A stretch of 64,000 nucleotides of DNA from Flavimobilis massiliensis (GTDB lineage Bacteria; Actinomycetota; Actinomycetes; Actinomycetales; Cellulomonadaceae). Of this stretch, positions 50,782-58,767 are shown one piece after another. A model generated the notes under the pieces. That model was not told the origin of the DNA. It made no database searches and saw only the letters and a list, made by a program, of their open reading frames with translations. The DNA lies in the NCBI RefSeq assembly GCF_900240335.1, contig NZ_LT964979.1, forward strand, positions 2,542,001 through 2,606,000, written 5' to 3'. The position numbers were made by a program, and so were the translations under genes. How positions within the stretch are numbered: position 1 is the stretch's first letter; each line of letters opens with the position of its first letter.

Positions 50782-51479
50782 CATCCCAGACCGGCACCGC
50801 GGTGCTCGCACTTCCGGCCGCTCTTGCGCTCGCGGCCGTCCTGCCCACGGACGTCCCGCTCGGCGTGCGGGCACGTACGGCCGACGACGTCGTCCCGGCC
50901 GGGGCCGGCCTCGGGGCGAAGGTGGTGGGTTCGGCGGGTGCCGACCTCACGCTCGTTGTGGGGACGTCGGTCGACGCAGCGGTTGCGAGCGCGGACGCGC
51001 TCCTCGTCGACGTCGTCCGACCTGCCTTCGAGGCTGCGGCCGGAGCGCTCCGTGACGGCGTGCTCACCGAACTGCGTGAGCTCGCGTCGACCGAGGCGAC
51101 GTTCGCGGTTGACGGCACCGAGGTCTTTGCGCTCACCGAGGGTGAGACGGTCGTCGGCTGGTTCGGTGTGCGTCTCGCCCCTGAGGCGGACGCTGCGCCC
51201 GCGCGGTCCGCGACGGCGGGCCCGAGCGCTGCGGCGCTGCGCATGCTCTACGACGTCGAGATGACGCTGACCGCCGAGATCGGGCGGGCGAAGCTCCCCG
51301 TGCGGCAGGTCCTCGATCTCGTCCCGGGCTCGGTCATCGAGCTCGACCGGGTTGCGGGAGCGCCCGCGGACCTCATGGTCAACGGCCACCTGGTGGCGCG
51401 CGGCGAGGTCGTCGTCGTCGACGAGGACTACGGCCTGCGCATCACCGAGATCGTCGACCTCGCTCACGCGGGCCTCTGA
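50778..51479 (+). CDS. fliN: Flagellar motor switch protein FliN with long N-terminal domain
   Basis: 233 residues. The C-terminal ~75 residues are a standard FliN/SpoA domain (YDVEMTLTAEIGRAKLPVRQVLDLVPGSVIELDRVAGAPADLMVNGHLVARGEVVVVDEDYGLRITEI). The N-terminal ~150 residues are an extra domain with alternating strands and helices, not recognised. By position it is like FliY of Bacillus, whose extra domain is a CheC-type CheY-P phosphatase. Overlaps fliM by four bases. Confidence 0.9.
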   Translation: MTSQTGTAVLALPAALALAAVLPTDVPLGVRARTADDVVPAGAGLGAKVVGSAGADLTLVVGTSVDAAVASADALLVDVVRPAFEAAAGALRDGVLTELRELASTEATFAVDGTEVFALTEGETVVGWFGVRLAPEADAAPARSATAGPSAAALRMLYDVEMTLTAEIGRAKLPVRQVLDLVPGSVIELDRVAGAPADLMVNGHLVARGEVVVVDEDYGLRITEIVDLAHAGL

Positions 51480-51973
51480 TGGACCTCGTCGTCCCGCTGC
51501 TGCGGACCGTCGTTGCGGTCGCCGCGATCGCCGGGCTCCTGTGGTGGGCGGGGAGGCGGCTCGCCGGCCGTGCGCCGTCGGGTGCTGGCCTCGCCGGCTC
51601 GGGGCTCGGAGGCCCACGCGCAGCCGTGCAGCGCCCGGGCCGGGCGACCGGGCTGCGTGCGACGCTCGCCGCGTTCACGGCGCGGCTCGGCGAACGTCGG
51701 CCTGCACCCGAGCGCGCGTTGCGGGTCCTCGAGCGTGCGACGCTTTCGCCGCGCGCGAGCGTCGCGCTCGTCGAGCTCGGCGGGCGGCGTCTTCTGCTCG
51801 GGGTGGGGGAGCAGGGGATCACGGTGCTCGACAGGTCGGACGCCCCGGTCGCGGCCGAGACGACTGCCACCGACGAGGGCCCTGCCACGAACCTCGAGCC
51901 GGACTTCGAGGCGATCCTCCGGGAGAGCCTCGCCCGTCCGGACGGCGCGCAGGGCCGCGCCGGCGTCCGGTGA
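51479..51973 (+). CDS. fliO: Flagellar biosynthesis protein FliO
   Basis: 164 residues. One N-terminal membrane helix (~8-25) and a small SpoA-like cytoplasmic domain (LRVLERATLSPRASVALVELGGRRLLLGVGEQGITVL), characteristic of FliO. It helps FliP assemble. Overlaps fliN by one base and fliP by four. Confidence 0.88.
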   Translation: MDLVVPLLRTVVAVAAIAGLLWWAGRRLAGRAPSGAGLAGSGLGGPRAAVQRPGRATGLRATLAAFTARLGERRPAPERALRVLERATLSPRASVALVELGGRRLLLGVGEQGITVLDRSDAPVAAETTATDEGPATNLEPDFEAILRESLARPDGAQGRAGVR

Positions 51974-52866
51974 GCCTGCAGGCCGGGCGCCGGCTCCACG
52001 CGGCCGTGCGTGCGGCGGTCGTCGTCGCGATGGCGTTCGTCGTCGCGGTCGGTGTCGGTTTCGCGATGCCGTCGCGGGCCGAGGCTGCGCCCGCCGCGAG
52101 CCCGCAGGCCGCGATCGTCGCGCAGGTCGCGGCCGCGCCGCTGCCCGCGACGCCGCTGCCCGCCGCGCCGCTGCCCGCCGCGCCGGGCGACGACGACGGC
52201 GAAGGCACCGTGTCGATCTACATCGACGGCGAGAAGTCGAAGCCGTCGACATCCATCCTCGTGCTCCTCGGCACGACCGCCCTCGCCGTCGCACCAGCGC
52301 TGCTCCTCATGATGACGAGCTTCACGAAGATCTTCGTCGTGCTCGGCCTCACCCGGAACGCGCTCGGCCTCACGACGGTGCCGCCCAACCAGGTGCTCGC
52401 CGGACTCGCCCTCTTCCTCTCCCTCTTCATCATGCAGCCTGTTCTCAGCGTCCTCAACGACACCGCGCTGCAGCCCTACCTCGACGGCTCGATCGACCTC
52501 GGCGGTGCGGTCGAGGCCGCGGCCGGGCCGCTGCGCGAGTTCATGCTCGGGCTCACCCGCGAGGACGACATCGCCCTCATGACGCGCGCCGGAAACCTCG
52601 AGAACCCCGCGTCCCCGCAGGACGTCCCCCTGCTCACGCTCATCCCCGCGTTCATGCTCTCCGAGCTGCGGGCCGCGTTCATCATCGGCGTCGTGATCTT
52701 CGTGCCGTTCCTCGTCGTCGACCTCGTCGTGTCCTCCGCCCTCATGAGCATGGGCATGATGATGCTCCCGCCCGTGATGATCTCCCTGCCGTTCAAACTC
52801 CTGCTCTTCGTGCTCGTCGACGGCTGGTCGCTCATCATCACGTCGCTCGTCGGGACCTACACATGA
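51970..52866 (+). CDS. fliP: Flagellar export gate protein FliP
   Basis: 298 residues from GTG 51970. A cleavable-type N-terminal hydrophobic segment and an Ala/Pro spacer (residues 1-85) precede the FliP core: ALAVAPALLLMMTSFTKIFVVLGLTRNALGL, PPNQVLAGLALFLSLFIM, FMLSELRAAFIIGVVIFVPFLVVDLVV, MISLPFKLLLFVLVDGW. Forms the export gate with FliQ and FliR. Confidence 0.97.
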   Translation: MSLQAGRRLHAAVRAAVVVAMAFVVAVGVGFAMPSRAEAAPAASPQAAIVAQVAAAPLPATPLPAAPLPAAPGDDDGEGTVSIYIDGEKSKPSTSILVLLGTTALAVAPALLLMMTSFTKIFVVLGLTRNALGLTTVPPNQVLAGLALFLSLFIMQPVLSVLNDTALQPYLDGSIDLGGAVEAAAGPLREFMLGLTREDDIALMTRAGNLENPASPQDVPLLTLIPAFMLSELRAAFIIGVVIFVPFLVVDLVVSSALMSMGMMMLPPVMISLPFKLLLFVLVDGWSLIITSLVGTYT

Positions 52867-53135
52867 GCTCGAACGCCGTCCTCGACATCGCGCTCAGCGC
52901 GATGATGCTCGCCGCGAAGCTCGCGGCCCCCATCCTCATCACGGCGCTCGTCGTCGGTTTCGCCATCTCCCTGCTGCAGTCGATCACGCAGGTGCAGGAG
53001 GTGACGCTCTCGTTCGTCCCGAAGGCGATCGCCGTCGCGGTCGCGCTTCTCGTCACAGGGCACTGGATGATCGCCGAGACGGTCGCGTTCACGCATGAGC
53101 TCTTCGCGCGCATCCCGTCGCTGCTCGGGGGCTGA
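52863..53135 (+). CDS. fliQ: Flagellar export gate protein FliQ
   Basis: 90 residues, two membrane helices, with LAAPILITALVVGFAISLLQSITQVQEVTLSFVPK, the FliQ signature. Overlaps fliP by four bases. Confidence 0.96.
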   Translation: MSSNAVLDIALSAMMLAAKLAAPILITALVVGFAISLLQSITQVQEVTLSFVPKAIAVAVALLVTGHWMIAETVAFTHELFARIPSLLGG

Positions 53136-53140
53136 CGGGC

Positions 53141-53905
53141 GTGGAGGTGTCGTTCGCGCTCGCCACGGTCGAGACGGTCGCGCTCGCGTCCGTCCGGATC
53201 GTCGCGTTCCTCGTCGTCGCGCCGCCGTTCTCGCACCGCGCCGTGCCAGCGAGGGTGCGGGCGATGCTCTCGGTCGGGCTCGCGCTCGCGGTCCTGCCGC
53301 GGCTCGAGGAACCGACGACGACGGAGATGAGCGCGTTCTTCGGGGCGCTCGTCGTCCAGGTTGTCGTCGGGGCCGCCCTCGGGTTCGTCACGTACGCGCT
53401 CGTCGCAGCCGTCGCCGCGGCCGGCTCGTTCATCGACTTCTTCGGCGGGTTCCAGATCGCGCAGGCCTACGACCCGCAGTCGATGGTCATGGGCGCCCAG
53501 TTCACGCGCCTGTTCCAGATGATCGCGGTCGTCCTCATGTTCGTCACGGGCGCCTACCAGGTGACGCTCGCGGGCCTCGCCGCCAGCTTCGACGTCGTGC
53601 CCCTCCACGGCGGTCTCGACCTCGGCCCGGTCGCAGGCGAGGTCGCGCACGTCGCCGGCCGCATGTTCCTCGTCGCGCTCCAGGTCGCAGGTCCGCTCGT
53701 CGTCGTCCTGTTCCTCGCCGACGCGGCGCTCGGCCTCATCACCCGCGTCGCGCCCGCGCTCAACGCGTTCGTCCTCGGGTTTCCGCTGAAGATCCTTCTC
53801 ACGCTCCTCCTCGTGCCGTTCGTCATGCTGGCGCTCCCTGGCCTCGTCGAGCGGCTCGCCGACGACTCGGTGCTGTCGTTCGGTCGTCTTCTGGGGGTGG
53901 GGTAG
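53141..53905 (+). CDS. fliR: Flagellar export gate protein FliR
   Basis: 254 residues from GTG 53141, six hydrophobic segments. RIVAFLVVAPPFSHRAVPARVRAMLSVGLALAVLP and GSFIDFFGGFQIAQAYDPQS are typical FliR. Stop overlaps the flhB GTG by one base. Confidence 0.95.
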   Translation: MEVSFALATVETVALASVRIVAFLVVAPPFSHRAVPARVRAMLSVGLALAVLPRLEEPTTTEMSAFFGALVVQVVVGAALGFVTYALVAAVAAAGSFIDFFGGFQIAQAYDPQSMVMGAQFTRLFQMIAVVLMFVTGAYQVTLAGLAASFDVVPLHGGLDLGPVAGEVAHVAGRMFLVALQVAGPLVVVLFLADAALGLITRVAPALNAFVLGFPLKILLTLLLVPFVMLALPGLVERLADDSVLSFGRLLGVG

Positions 53906-55152
53906 TGGCTGACGCTCCCGGAGGTGGTGAGAAGACCGAGAAGGCGACCCCGCAACGCATGAAGAAGCTCCGCAAGGACGGAGCCCTCCAGCGCAGCCAG
54001 GACCTCTCGGCGTGGCTCGGCGTCGGCGCTGCGGCGATCATGCTGCCCGGCGTCGTCGCTGACGGACGTGCGGCGGGCGAGGCGCAGCTCGCAGCGATCG
54101 ACGACGTCATCGCGGACCCGACCCCGGAGCGGGCGCTCGCGGCGCTCACGGACGGTCTCGGCTCGGTGCTCGGCACGCTCACCCCCGTCCTCGTGGCTGT
54201 CGTCATCGCGGCGATCGTCGCGAACGTCGCGCAGGGGGGTCTCCACATCTCGACGAAGAAGCTCAAGCCGTCGTTCAAGCAGCTCAACGTCGTCCAGGGG
54301 CTCAAGCGCATCTTCTCGGTGCAGTCCCTCTGGCAAGGCCTCAAGGCGCTCCTCAAGACCGTCGTCGTCGGGCTCGTCCTCTGGCAAGCGGTCGCATCGA
54401 TCGTGCCGCAGCTCACCGCTGCCGGCGGGCTCTCGCTCGCGTCACTGCTCGAGATCGGTGGCGGTGCGGTGCGAGCGCTCATCGTCGGAGCGGTCGCTGC
54501 AGGGCTCGGGCTCGCCGCGGCCGACCTCTTCGTCGTCGTGCGCAAGAACCGCAAGCAGTCACGCATGTCGAAGCAGGAGATCAAGGAGGAGCACAAGCAG
54601 TCCGAGGGCGACCCGCTCCTCAAGGGGCAGATCCGCTCGCGCCAGCTCGCCATGAGCCGCAACCGCATGATCGCAGACGTCGCCGAGGCGGACGTCGTCA
54701 TCGTCAACCCGACGCACGTCGCGGTCGCGCTCCGTTACGAGGCCGGAACGGGCGCGCCCCGCCTCGTCGCGTCCGGGCAGGGCGCGCTCGCGGCGCGCAT
54801 CCGTGCCGCAGGGGAGGAGCACCACGTGCCGCTCGTCCATGACGTGCCGCTCGCGCGCGTGCTCCATGCGTCGTGCCGGGTCGGCGAGGAGATCCCCGCC
54901 GAGCTCTTCACAGCCGTCGCGCAGGTGCTCGCATTCGTCATGGCGCTCAAGGCCCGCGGTGCGGGCCAGGGACACCACACGATGCCGAGACCCACCTCCG
55001 TCCCCACGATGTCGCGTGCGGACCGGCTGCGCTCCCGGCGCGAAAGCCAGCGCCGGGCCCGTGAGGAGCGAACTCCTCAGACCTCCGCGCCCCCGGCCGA
55101 TAGGACGTCAGACAGCCGTGCCGCCGACCAGTCCCAGGAGAACGTCCGATGA
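53905..55152 (+). CDS. flhB: Flagellar export switch protein FlhB
   Basis: 415 residues from GTG 53905. N-terminal GEKTEKATPQRMKKLRKDGALQRSQDL, four membrane helices, and the self-cleaving NPTH in ADVVIVNPTHVAVALRYEAG. The C-terminal ~65 residues are a charged extension beyond the usual end. It switches export from hook to filament substrates with FliK. Confidence 0.96.
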   Translation: MADAPGGGEKTEKATPQRMKKLRKDGALQRSQDLSAWLGVGAAAIMLPGVVADGRAAGEAQLAAIDDVIADPTPERALAALTDGLGSVLGTLTPVLVAVVIAAIVANVAQGGLHISTKKLKPSFKQLNVVQGLKRIFSVQSLWQGLKALLKTVVVGLVLWQAVASIVPQLTAAGGLSLASLLEIGGGAVRALIVGAVAAGLGLAAADLFVVVRKNRKQSRMSKQEIKEEHKQSEGDPLLKGQIRSRQLAMSRNRMIADVAEADVVIVNPTHVAVALRYEAGTGAPRLVASGQGALAARIRAAGEEHHVPLVHDVPLARVLHASCRVGEEIPAELFTAVAQVLAFVMALKARGAGQGHHTMPRPTSVPTMSRADRLRSRRESQRRAREERTPQTSAPPADRTSDSRAADQSQENVR

Positions 55153-57197
55153 AGAAGGTGGGCCCCCTCGCCGTCCCCGTGGGGATCGTCGGCATCGTCC
55201 TCATGCTCGTGGTCCCGCTCCCGGCCCCGCTCATCGACGTGCTCATCGTCGTCAACATCGCCGGGTCGCTCATGATCCTGCTCATCAGCATGTACGTGAA
55301 GAAGCCGCTCGACTTCTCGGTGTTCCCGTCGATCATCCTCGTCGCGACGCTCTTCCGGCTCGGCCTCAACGTCGCCTCGACGCGACTCGTGCTGCGCGAC
55401 GGCTACGCGGGCGAGGTCATCAGCGCGTTCGGGCACTTCGTCATTGGCGGTTCGCTCGTCATCGGCATGGTGATCTTCCTCATCCTCGTCGTCATCCAGT
55501 TCGTCGTCATCACCAACGGTGCCGGTCGCGTCGCCGAGGTCGGGGCACGCTTCACGCTCGACGCGATGCCGGGCAAGCAGATGGCGATCGACGCGGACCT
55601 CAACGCGGGTCTCATCTCGGAGGACGACGCTCGGCGCCGCCGCGCCGAGGTGTCCGCGGAGGCCGACTTCCACGGCGCGATGGACGGTGGCTCGAAGTTC
55701 GTCAAGGGCGACGCGATCGCCGGCATCATCATCACCGTCATCAACCTCGTCGGGGGCTTCGCGATCGGCATGGCCCAGCGGGGCATGAGCGCGGGCGAGG
55801 CCCTTGAAACCTACTCGCTGCTGACGATCGGCGACGGCCTCGTCACGCAGATCCCTGCCCTCCTGCTCTCGGTGTCGACGGGTCTCATCGTCACGAGGTC
55901 GGCGAGCGACGACGACCTCGGCACGGCGACGGGCTCCCAGCTCTCGCAGTCGAGCACGGCGATGCTCATCGCCGGGTGCGCGTCGATCGGACTCGCGCTC
56001 CTGCCGGGCATGCCGAAGCTCCCGTTCCTCGGCGTCGGCATCGTCCTCGTCGTCGCGAGCCGACGCGTCCGAAGCCGGGACGTCGAGCGGGAGGCCGCGG
56101 CAGAGCTCGAGGCGGCGGCCCCGGCCGCCCCGCAGCGTGACGCGACCGAGCAGATCCTCGAGGAGATGCGCGTCCACGCGCTCGAGGTGCGACTCGCACC
56201 CGACCTCGTCGACCTCGTGCGTCCGGGGGCGACCGACGACCTTCTCGGCCGCATCCGGTCGCTGCGCCGATCGATCGCGCTCGACCTCGGGATCGTCGTG
56301 CCGCCGGTGCGGACGCGCGACTCGGTCGAGCTGCCGCCGGCGACGTACTCCGTGCTCGTGGCGGGCGTCGAGGTCGGCACGGGCATCCTCCCGCCGGGCC
56401 GCGTCCTCGCACTCGGTGACGACCTCGGCTCGCTCCCGGGTGAGCCTGTGCGCGAGCCCGTGTTCGGGCTCGACGGCAGGTGGGTCCCGACGGAGTCCCG
56501 GTTCTCCGCGGAGATGATGGGGGCGACAGTCGTCGACCGAGTCTCGGTCCTCGCGACGCACCTCTCGGACATCATCGTGCAGCACGCCGACAGGCTGCTC
56601 TCGCGCGAGGACGTCCGGGTCCTCACGGAAAGCCTCAAGCAGGTCAACCCGGCGGTCGTCGACGAGCTCGTGCCCGGGCTGCTGCCGCTCGGCGAGGTGC
56701 AGCGGGTCCTCGCGGGCCTGCTCTCCGAAGGGGTCTCGGTGCGCGACCTCGGCCGGATCTTCGAGGCGCTCACGACGCGTGCGCGGGTCTCGACGGACCC
56801 GGAGGGGCTCGTCGAGGCGGCGCGGCGTGCGCTCGCGCCCGCGATCACGGCGCAGCGCACGGCGGCGGGTGTCGTACCGGTCATGACGATCGAGCCGATG
56901 CTCGAGCACAGTCTCCTCGAGGCGCTGCGCGCGGGCGACGGCGGGACGCAGATCGCGTTCGACGCGGACCGTCTCGCGGTGTTCTGCGCGCGCGTGCAGG
57001 AGCTCCGCGAGGCGGGGGCGTCCCAGGGGCGGGAACCGGTGCTCGTGTGCGCACCTGCCCTGCGCCCTGCGCTGTCGCGTCTCGTGAGGTCCCAGCTCGG
57101 CGACGTTCCCGTGATGTCGTACGCGGAGGTCACGGGCACCGTGCAGCGGATCGAGCCGGTCGGGGTGGTGAGCGATGTCCCGGCGATTGCTGCTTGA
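55149..57197 (+). CDS. flhA: Flagellar export protein FlhA
   Basis: 682 residues. N-terminal half with ~8 membrane helices (KPLDFSVFPSIILVATLFRLGLNVASTRLVL, GDAIAGIIITVINLVGGFAIG, ALLLSVSTGLIVTRSA), and cytoplasmic C-terminal domain forming the export ring (LPPGRVLALGDD, HLSDIIVQHADRLLSREDV). Overlaps flhB by four bases and the FlhF-like gene by 23. Confidence 0.97.
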   Translation: MKKVGPLAVPVGIVGIVLMLVVPLPAPLIDVLIVVNIAGSLMILLISMYVKKPLDFSVFPSIILVATLFRLGLNVASTRLVLRDGYAGEVISAFGHFVIGGSLVIGMVIFLILVVIQFVVITNGAGRVAEVGARFTLDAMPGKQMAIDADLNAGLISEDDARRRRAEVSAEADFHGAMDGGSKFVKGDAIAGIIITVINLVGGFAIGMAQRGMSAGEALETYSLLTIGDGLVTQIPALLLSVSTGLIVTRSASDDDLGTATGSQLSQSSTAMLIAGCASIGLALLPGMPKLPFLGVGIVLVVASRRVRSRDVEREAAAELEAAAPAAPQRDATEQILEEMRVHALEVRLAPDLVDLVRPGATDDLLGRIRSLRRSIALDLGIVVPPVRTRDSVELPPATYSVLVAGVEVGTGILPPGRVLALGDDLGSLPGEPVREPVFGLDGRWVPTESRFSAEMMGATVVDRVSVLATHLSDIIVQHADRLLSREDVRVLTESLKQVNPAVVDELVPGLLPLGEVQRVLAGLLSEGVSVRDLGRIFEALTTRARVSTDPEGLVEAARRALAPAITAQRTAAGVVPVMTIEPMLEHSLLEALRAGDGGTQIAFDADRLAVFCARVQELREAGASQGREPVLVCAPALRPALSRLVRSQLGDVPVMSYAEVTGTVQRIEPVGVVSDVPAIAA

Positions 57198-58365
57198 CGG
57201 TCCCGACCTCGCGGCGCTCGTCGCGCGGGTGCGTCGGGAGCACGGCCCGGGGGCGCGCGTCGTCCAGGCGGAGCGGGTGCGTTCGGGCGGCGTCGGGGGG
57301 TTCTTCGCGAAGGAGTACTTCGAGGTGCTCGTCGACGTCCCGGAGATCGGTGACGTGCCTGTCGAACGGGCTGCGCCCGCGTCCCTCGAGGACCTGCTTG
57401 ACGCGGCCGACGCGGAGGAGGCACGTGCGGCGGGGGGCGATGCGCCGCCGGCGGTCGGGCTCTCGACGGACGGCTCTGACTTCGCCGAAGTACTCGACAG
57501 GGTGCGTGCGCTCGTCGCGGCGCAGGGTGTCGCACCGTCGTCCGACGTCCCGGCGGTGCGTCCGCGCGCGTTGCGCGCGGTGCCGGACGACGTTGGCCCT
57601 GGGACGCCCGAGCCGTCACCCACCCGTGTCGTCCAGCGTCCCGTCGTCATGCCGCGCGCCGGTGTTACGGTGCCCGAGCTTCTCGAGGTTGGGGTGCCGT
57701 CCGAGGTCGTCGCGGCGGCGCTCGGCCACGTCCCGCCCTCGCCGGGCGTGCGTGTCGCGCTGTCGTCGGTGCTCGCCCACGTCGAGAAGGCGCCCGAGGT
57801 GGTGCGGCCCGACGGCGCTGCGCTCGTCGTCGTCGGCGAGCCGGGAGCGGTGACGGACGTCGCGGAGCAGTTGGCGCGGCGCGCGGGCGTCCCCGGGTCG
57901 CGCGTCGTCCTCGCGGGGGATCACGGTCGTCTCACGGACGTCGCCCTGGGCCGCGGCGACGGCACGGGCGGTGCGCGTCCGGTGCTCGTTGACGTCGACG
58001 ACGCGGCTGAGCTCGTCACGCGTCTTGGGGTCGCGGGTGGGGCGGTCATCGTCGCGCTCGCGGTGCCCCCCCACCGGGCCGGACGCGAGCGGGTTGGTGC
58101 GATGGTCGACGCTCTGCGGCCCGTGCAGCTGTGGGCAGCGGTCGACGTGGGGCGGTCATTGCTCGAGACGCGTCGGTGGCTCGAGCTCGTGCAGGCGCAC
58201 CGGCGTGTCGACGCTCTCGGCGCGATCGGTGTCGAGGGTTCGTCGGCGCCCGCCCAAGTGCTCGCGCTCGGCGTTCCGGTCGGCATGCTCGATGGGCTCG
58301 TGGCGTCGGCCCCGGTGTGGGCGGCGACGTTCGCGGAGCGGCTCGACGACGCAGTCTGGGACTGA
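57175..58365 (+). CDS. FlhF-like protein without a P-loop
   Basis: 396 residues. Residues 10-60 (VRREHGPGARVVQAERVRSGGVGGFFAKEYFEVLVDVP) match the FlhF N-terminus, and the C-terminal ~230 residues follow the FlhF SRP-GTPase order. However, the P-loop place reads ALVVVGEPGAVTDVAEQLA with no GKT, and the DTAGR and TKLD motifs are missing. FlhF is a GTPase that sets flagellar position; this copy cannot bind GTP in the usual way. Position after flhA is canonical for flhF. Confidence 0.8.
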   Translation: MSRRLLLDGPDLAALVARVRREHGPGARVVQAERVRSGGVGGFFAKEYFEVLVDVPEIGDVPVERAAPASLEDLLDAADAEEARAAGGDAPPAVGLSTDGSDFAEVLDRVRALVAAQGVAPSSDVPAVRPRALRAVPDDVGPGTPEPSPTRVVQRPVVMPRAGVTVPELLEVGVPSEVVAAALGHVPPSPGVRVALSSVLAHVEKAPEVVRPDGAALVVVGEPGAVTDVAEQLARRAGVPGSRVVLAGDHGRLTDVALGRGDGTGGARPVLVDVDDAAELVTRLGVAGGAVIVALAVPPHRAGRERVGAMVDALRPVQLWAAVDVGRSLLETRRWLELVQAHRRVDALGAIGVEGSSAPAQVLALGVPVGMLDGLVASAPVWAATFAERLDDAVWD

Positions 58366-58415
58366 ACGGCGCTTCTGCTGCAGGAGTCCGGGCGTTCCTG
58401 CGTTAGCCTCGGACC

Positions 58416-58649
58416 ATGCTGGTGCTGAGTCGCAAGGTCGGTGAGAGTGTGCTCATCGGCGACGACATCGTCGTGACGATCGTCGAGGCACGCGGTGATG
58501 CGGTGCGGATCGGCATCGAGGCACCGCGGTCGATGCGTGTGCACCGGTCGGAGGTTGCGACGGCCGTGTCCGAGGCCAACGCGGCGGCAGCCGCGGTGAG
58601 CGACGACGACGTCAAGGACCTGCTCGGTCGGCTGCGGCGCCCCGAGTAG
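58416..58649 (+). CDS. csrA: Translational regulator CsrA
   Basis: 77 residues. MLVLSRKVGESVLIGDDIVVTIVEARGDAVRIGIEAPRSMRVHRSEV covers the CsrA fold, with R6 (of LSRK) and R43/R44-type RNA-binding positions kept (APRSMRVHRSEV). CsrA dimers bind ANGGA in mRNA leaders and block translation. Lies 50 bases after the FlhF-like gene. Predicted target: the fliC leader; predicted antagonist: FliW. Confidence 0.95.
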   Translation: MLVLSRKVGESVLIGDDIVVTIVEARGDAVRIGIEAPRSMRVHRSEVATAVSEANAAAAAVSDDDVKDLLGRLRRPE

Positions 58650-58670
58650 CCCGCGCGAGGAAGAGAGCGC

Positions 58671-58690
58671 GAGGCGTCGCACGACGCCTC
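58671..58690 (+). terminator. Small hairpin after csrA overlapping the cheA promoter
   Basis: GAGGCGTCG and CGACGCCTC form a 9-bp perfect stem around CA, 21 bases after the csrA stop. Its right arm shares CTC with the -35 block of the cheA promoter. Confidence 0.55.
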
Positions 58691-58715
58691 ATGGAGGCCC
58701 CGCGGCGTCCGATGG
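58688..58715 (+). promoter_or_regulatory. Sigma-28-type promoter of the cheA operon
   Basis: CTCAT, 15 bases, TCCGATGG, 52 bases before the cheA ATG. Confidence 0.86.
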
Positions 58716-58767
58716 TGGAGGGTGACGGTCGTCCCGACCGTGCGCGCAGCCCCGCCGAAGGAGTGCC

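Noticed and set aside
55077..57650. 857-residue open frame antisense to flhA
   Set aside because: Same shadow effect; Arg/Asp/His-rich with no motif, opposite an unambiguous FlhA.
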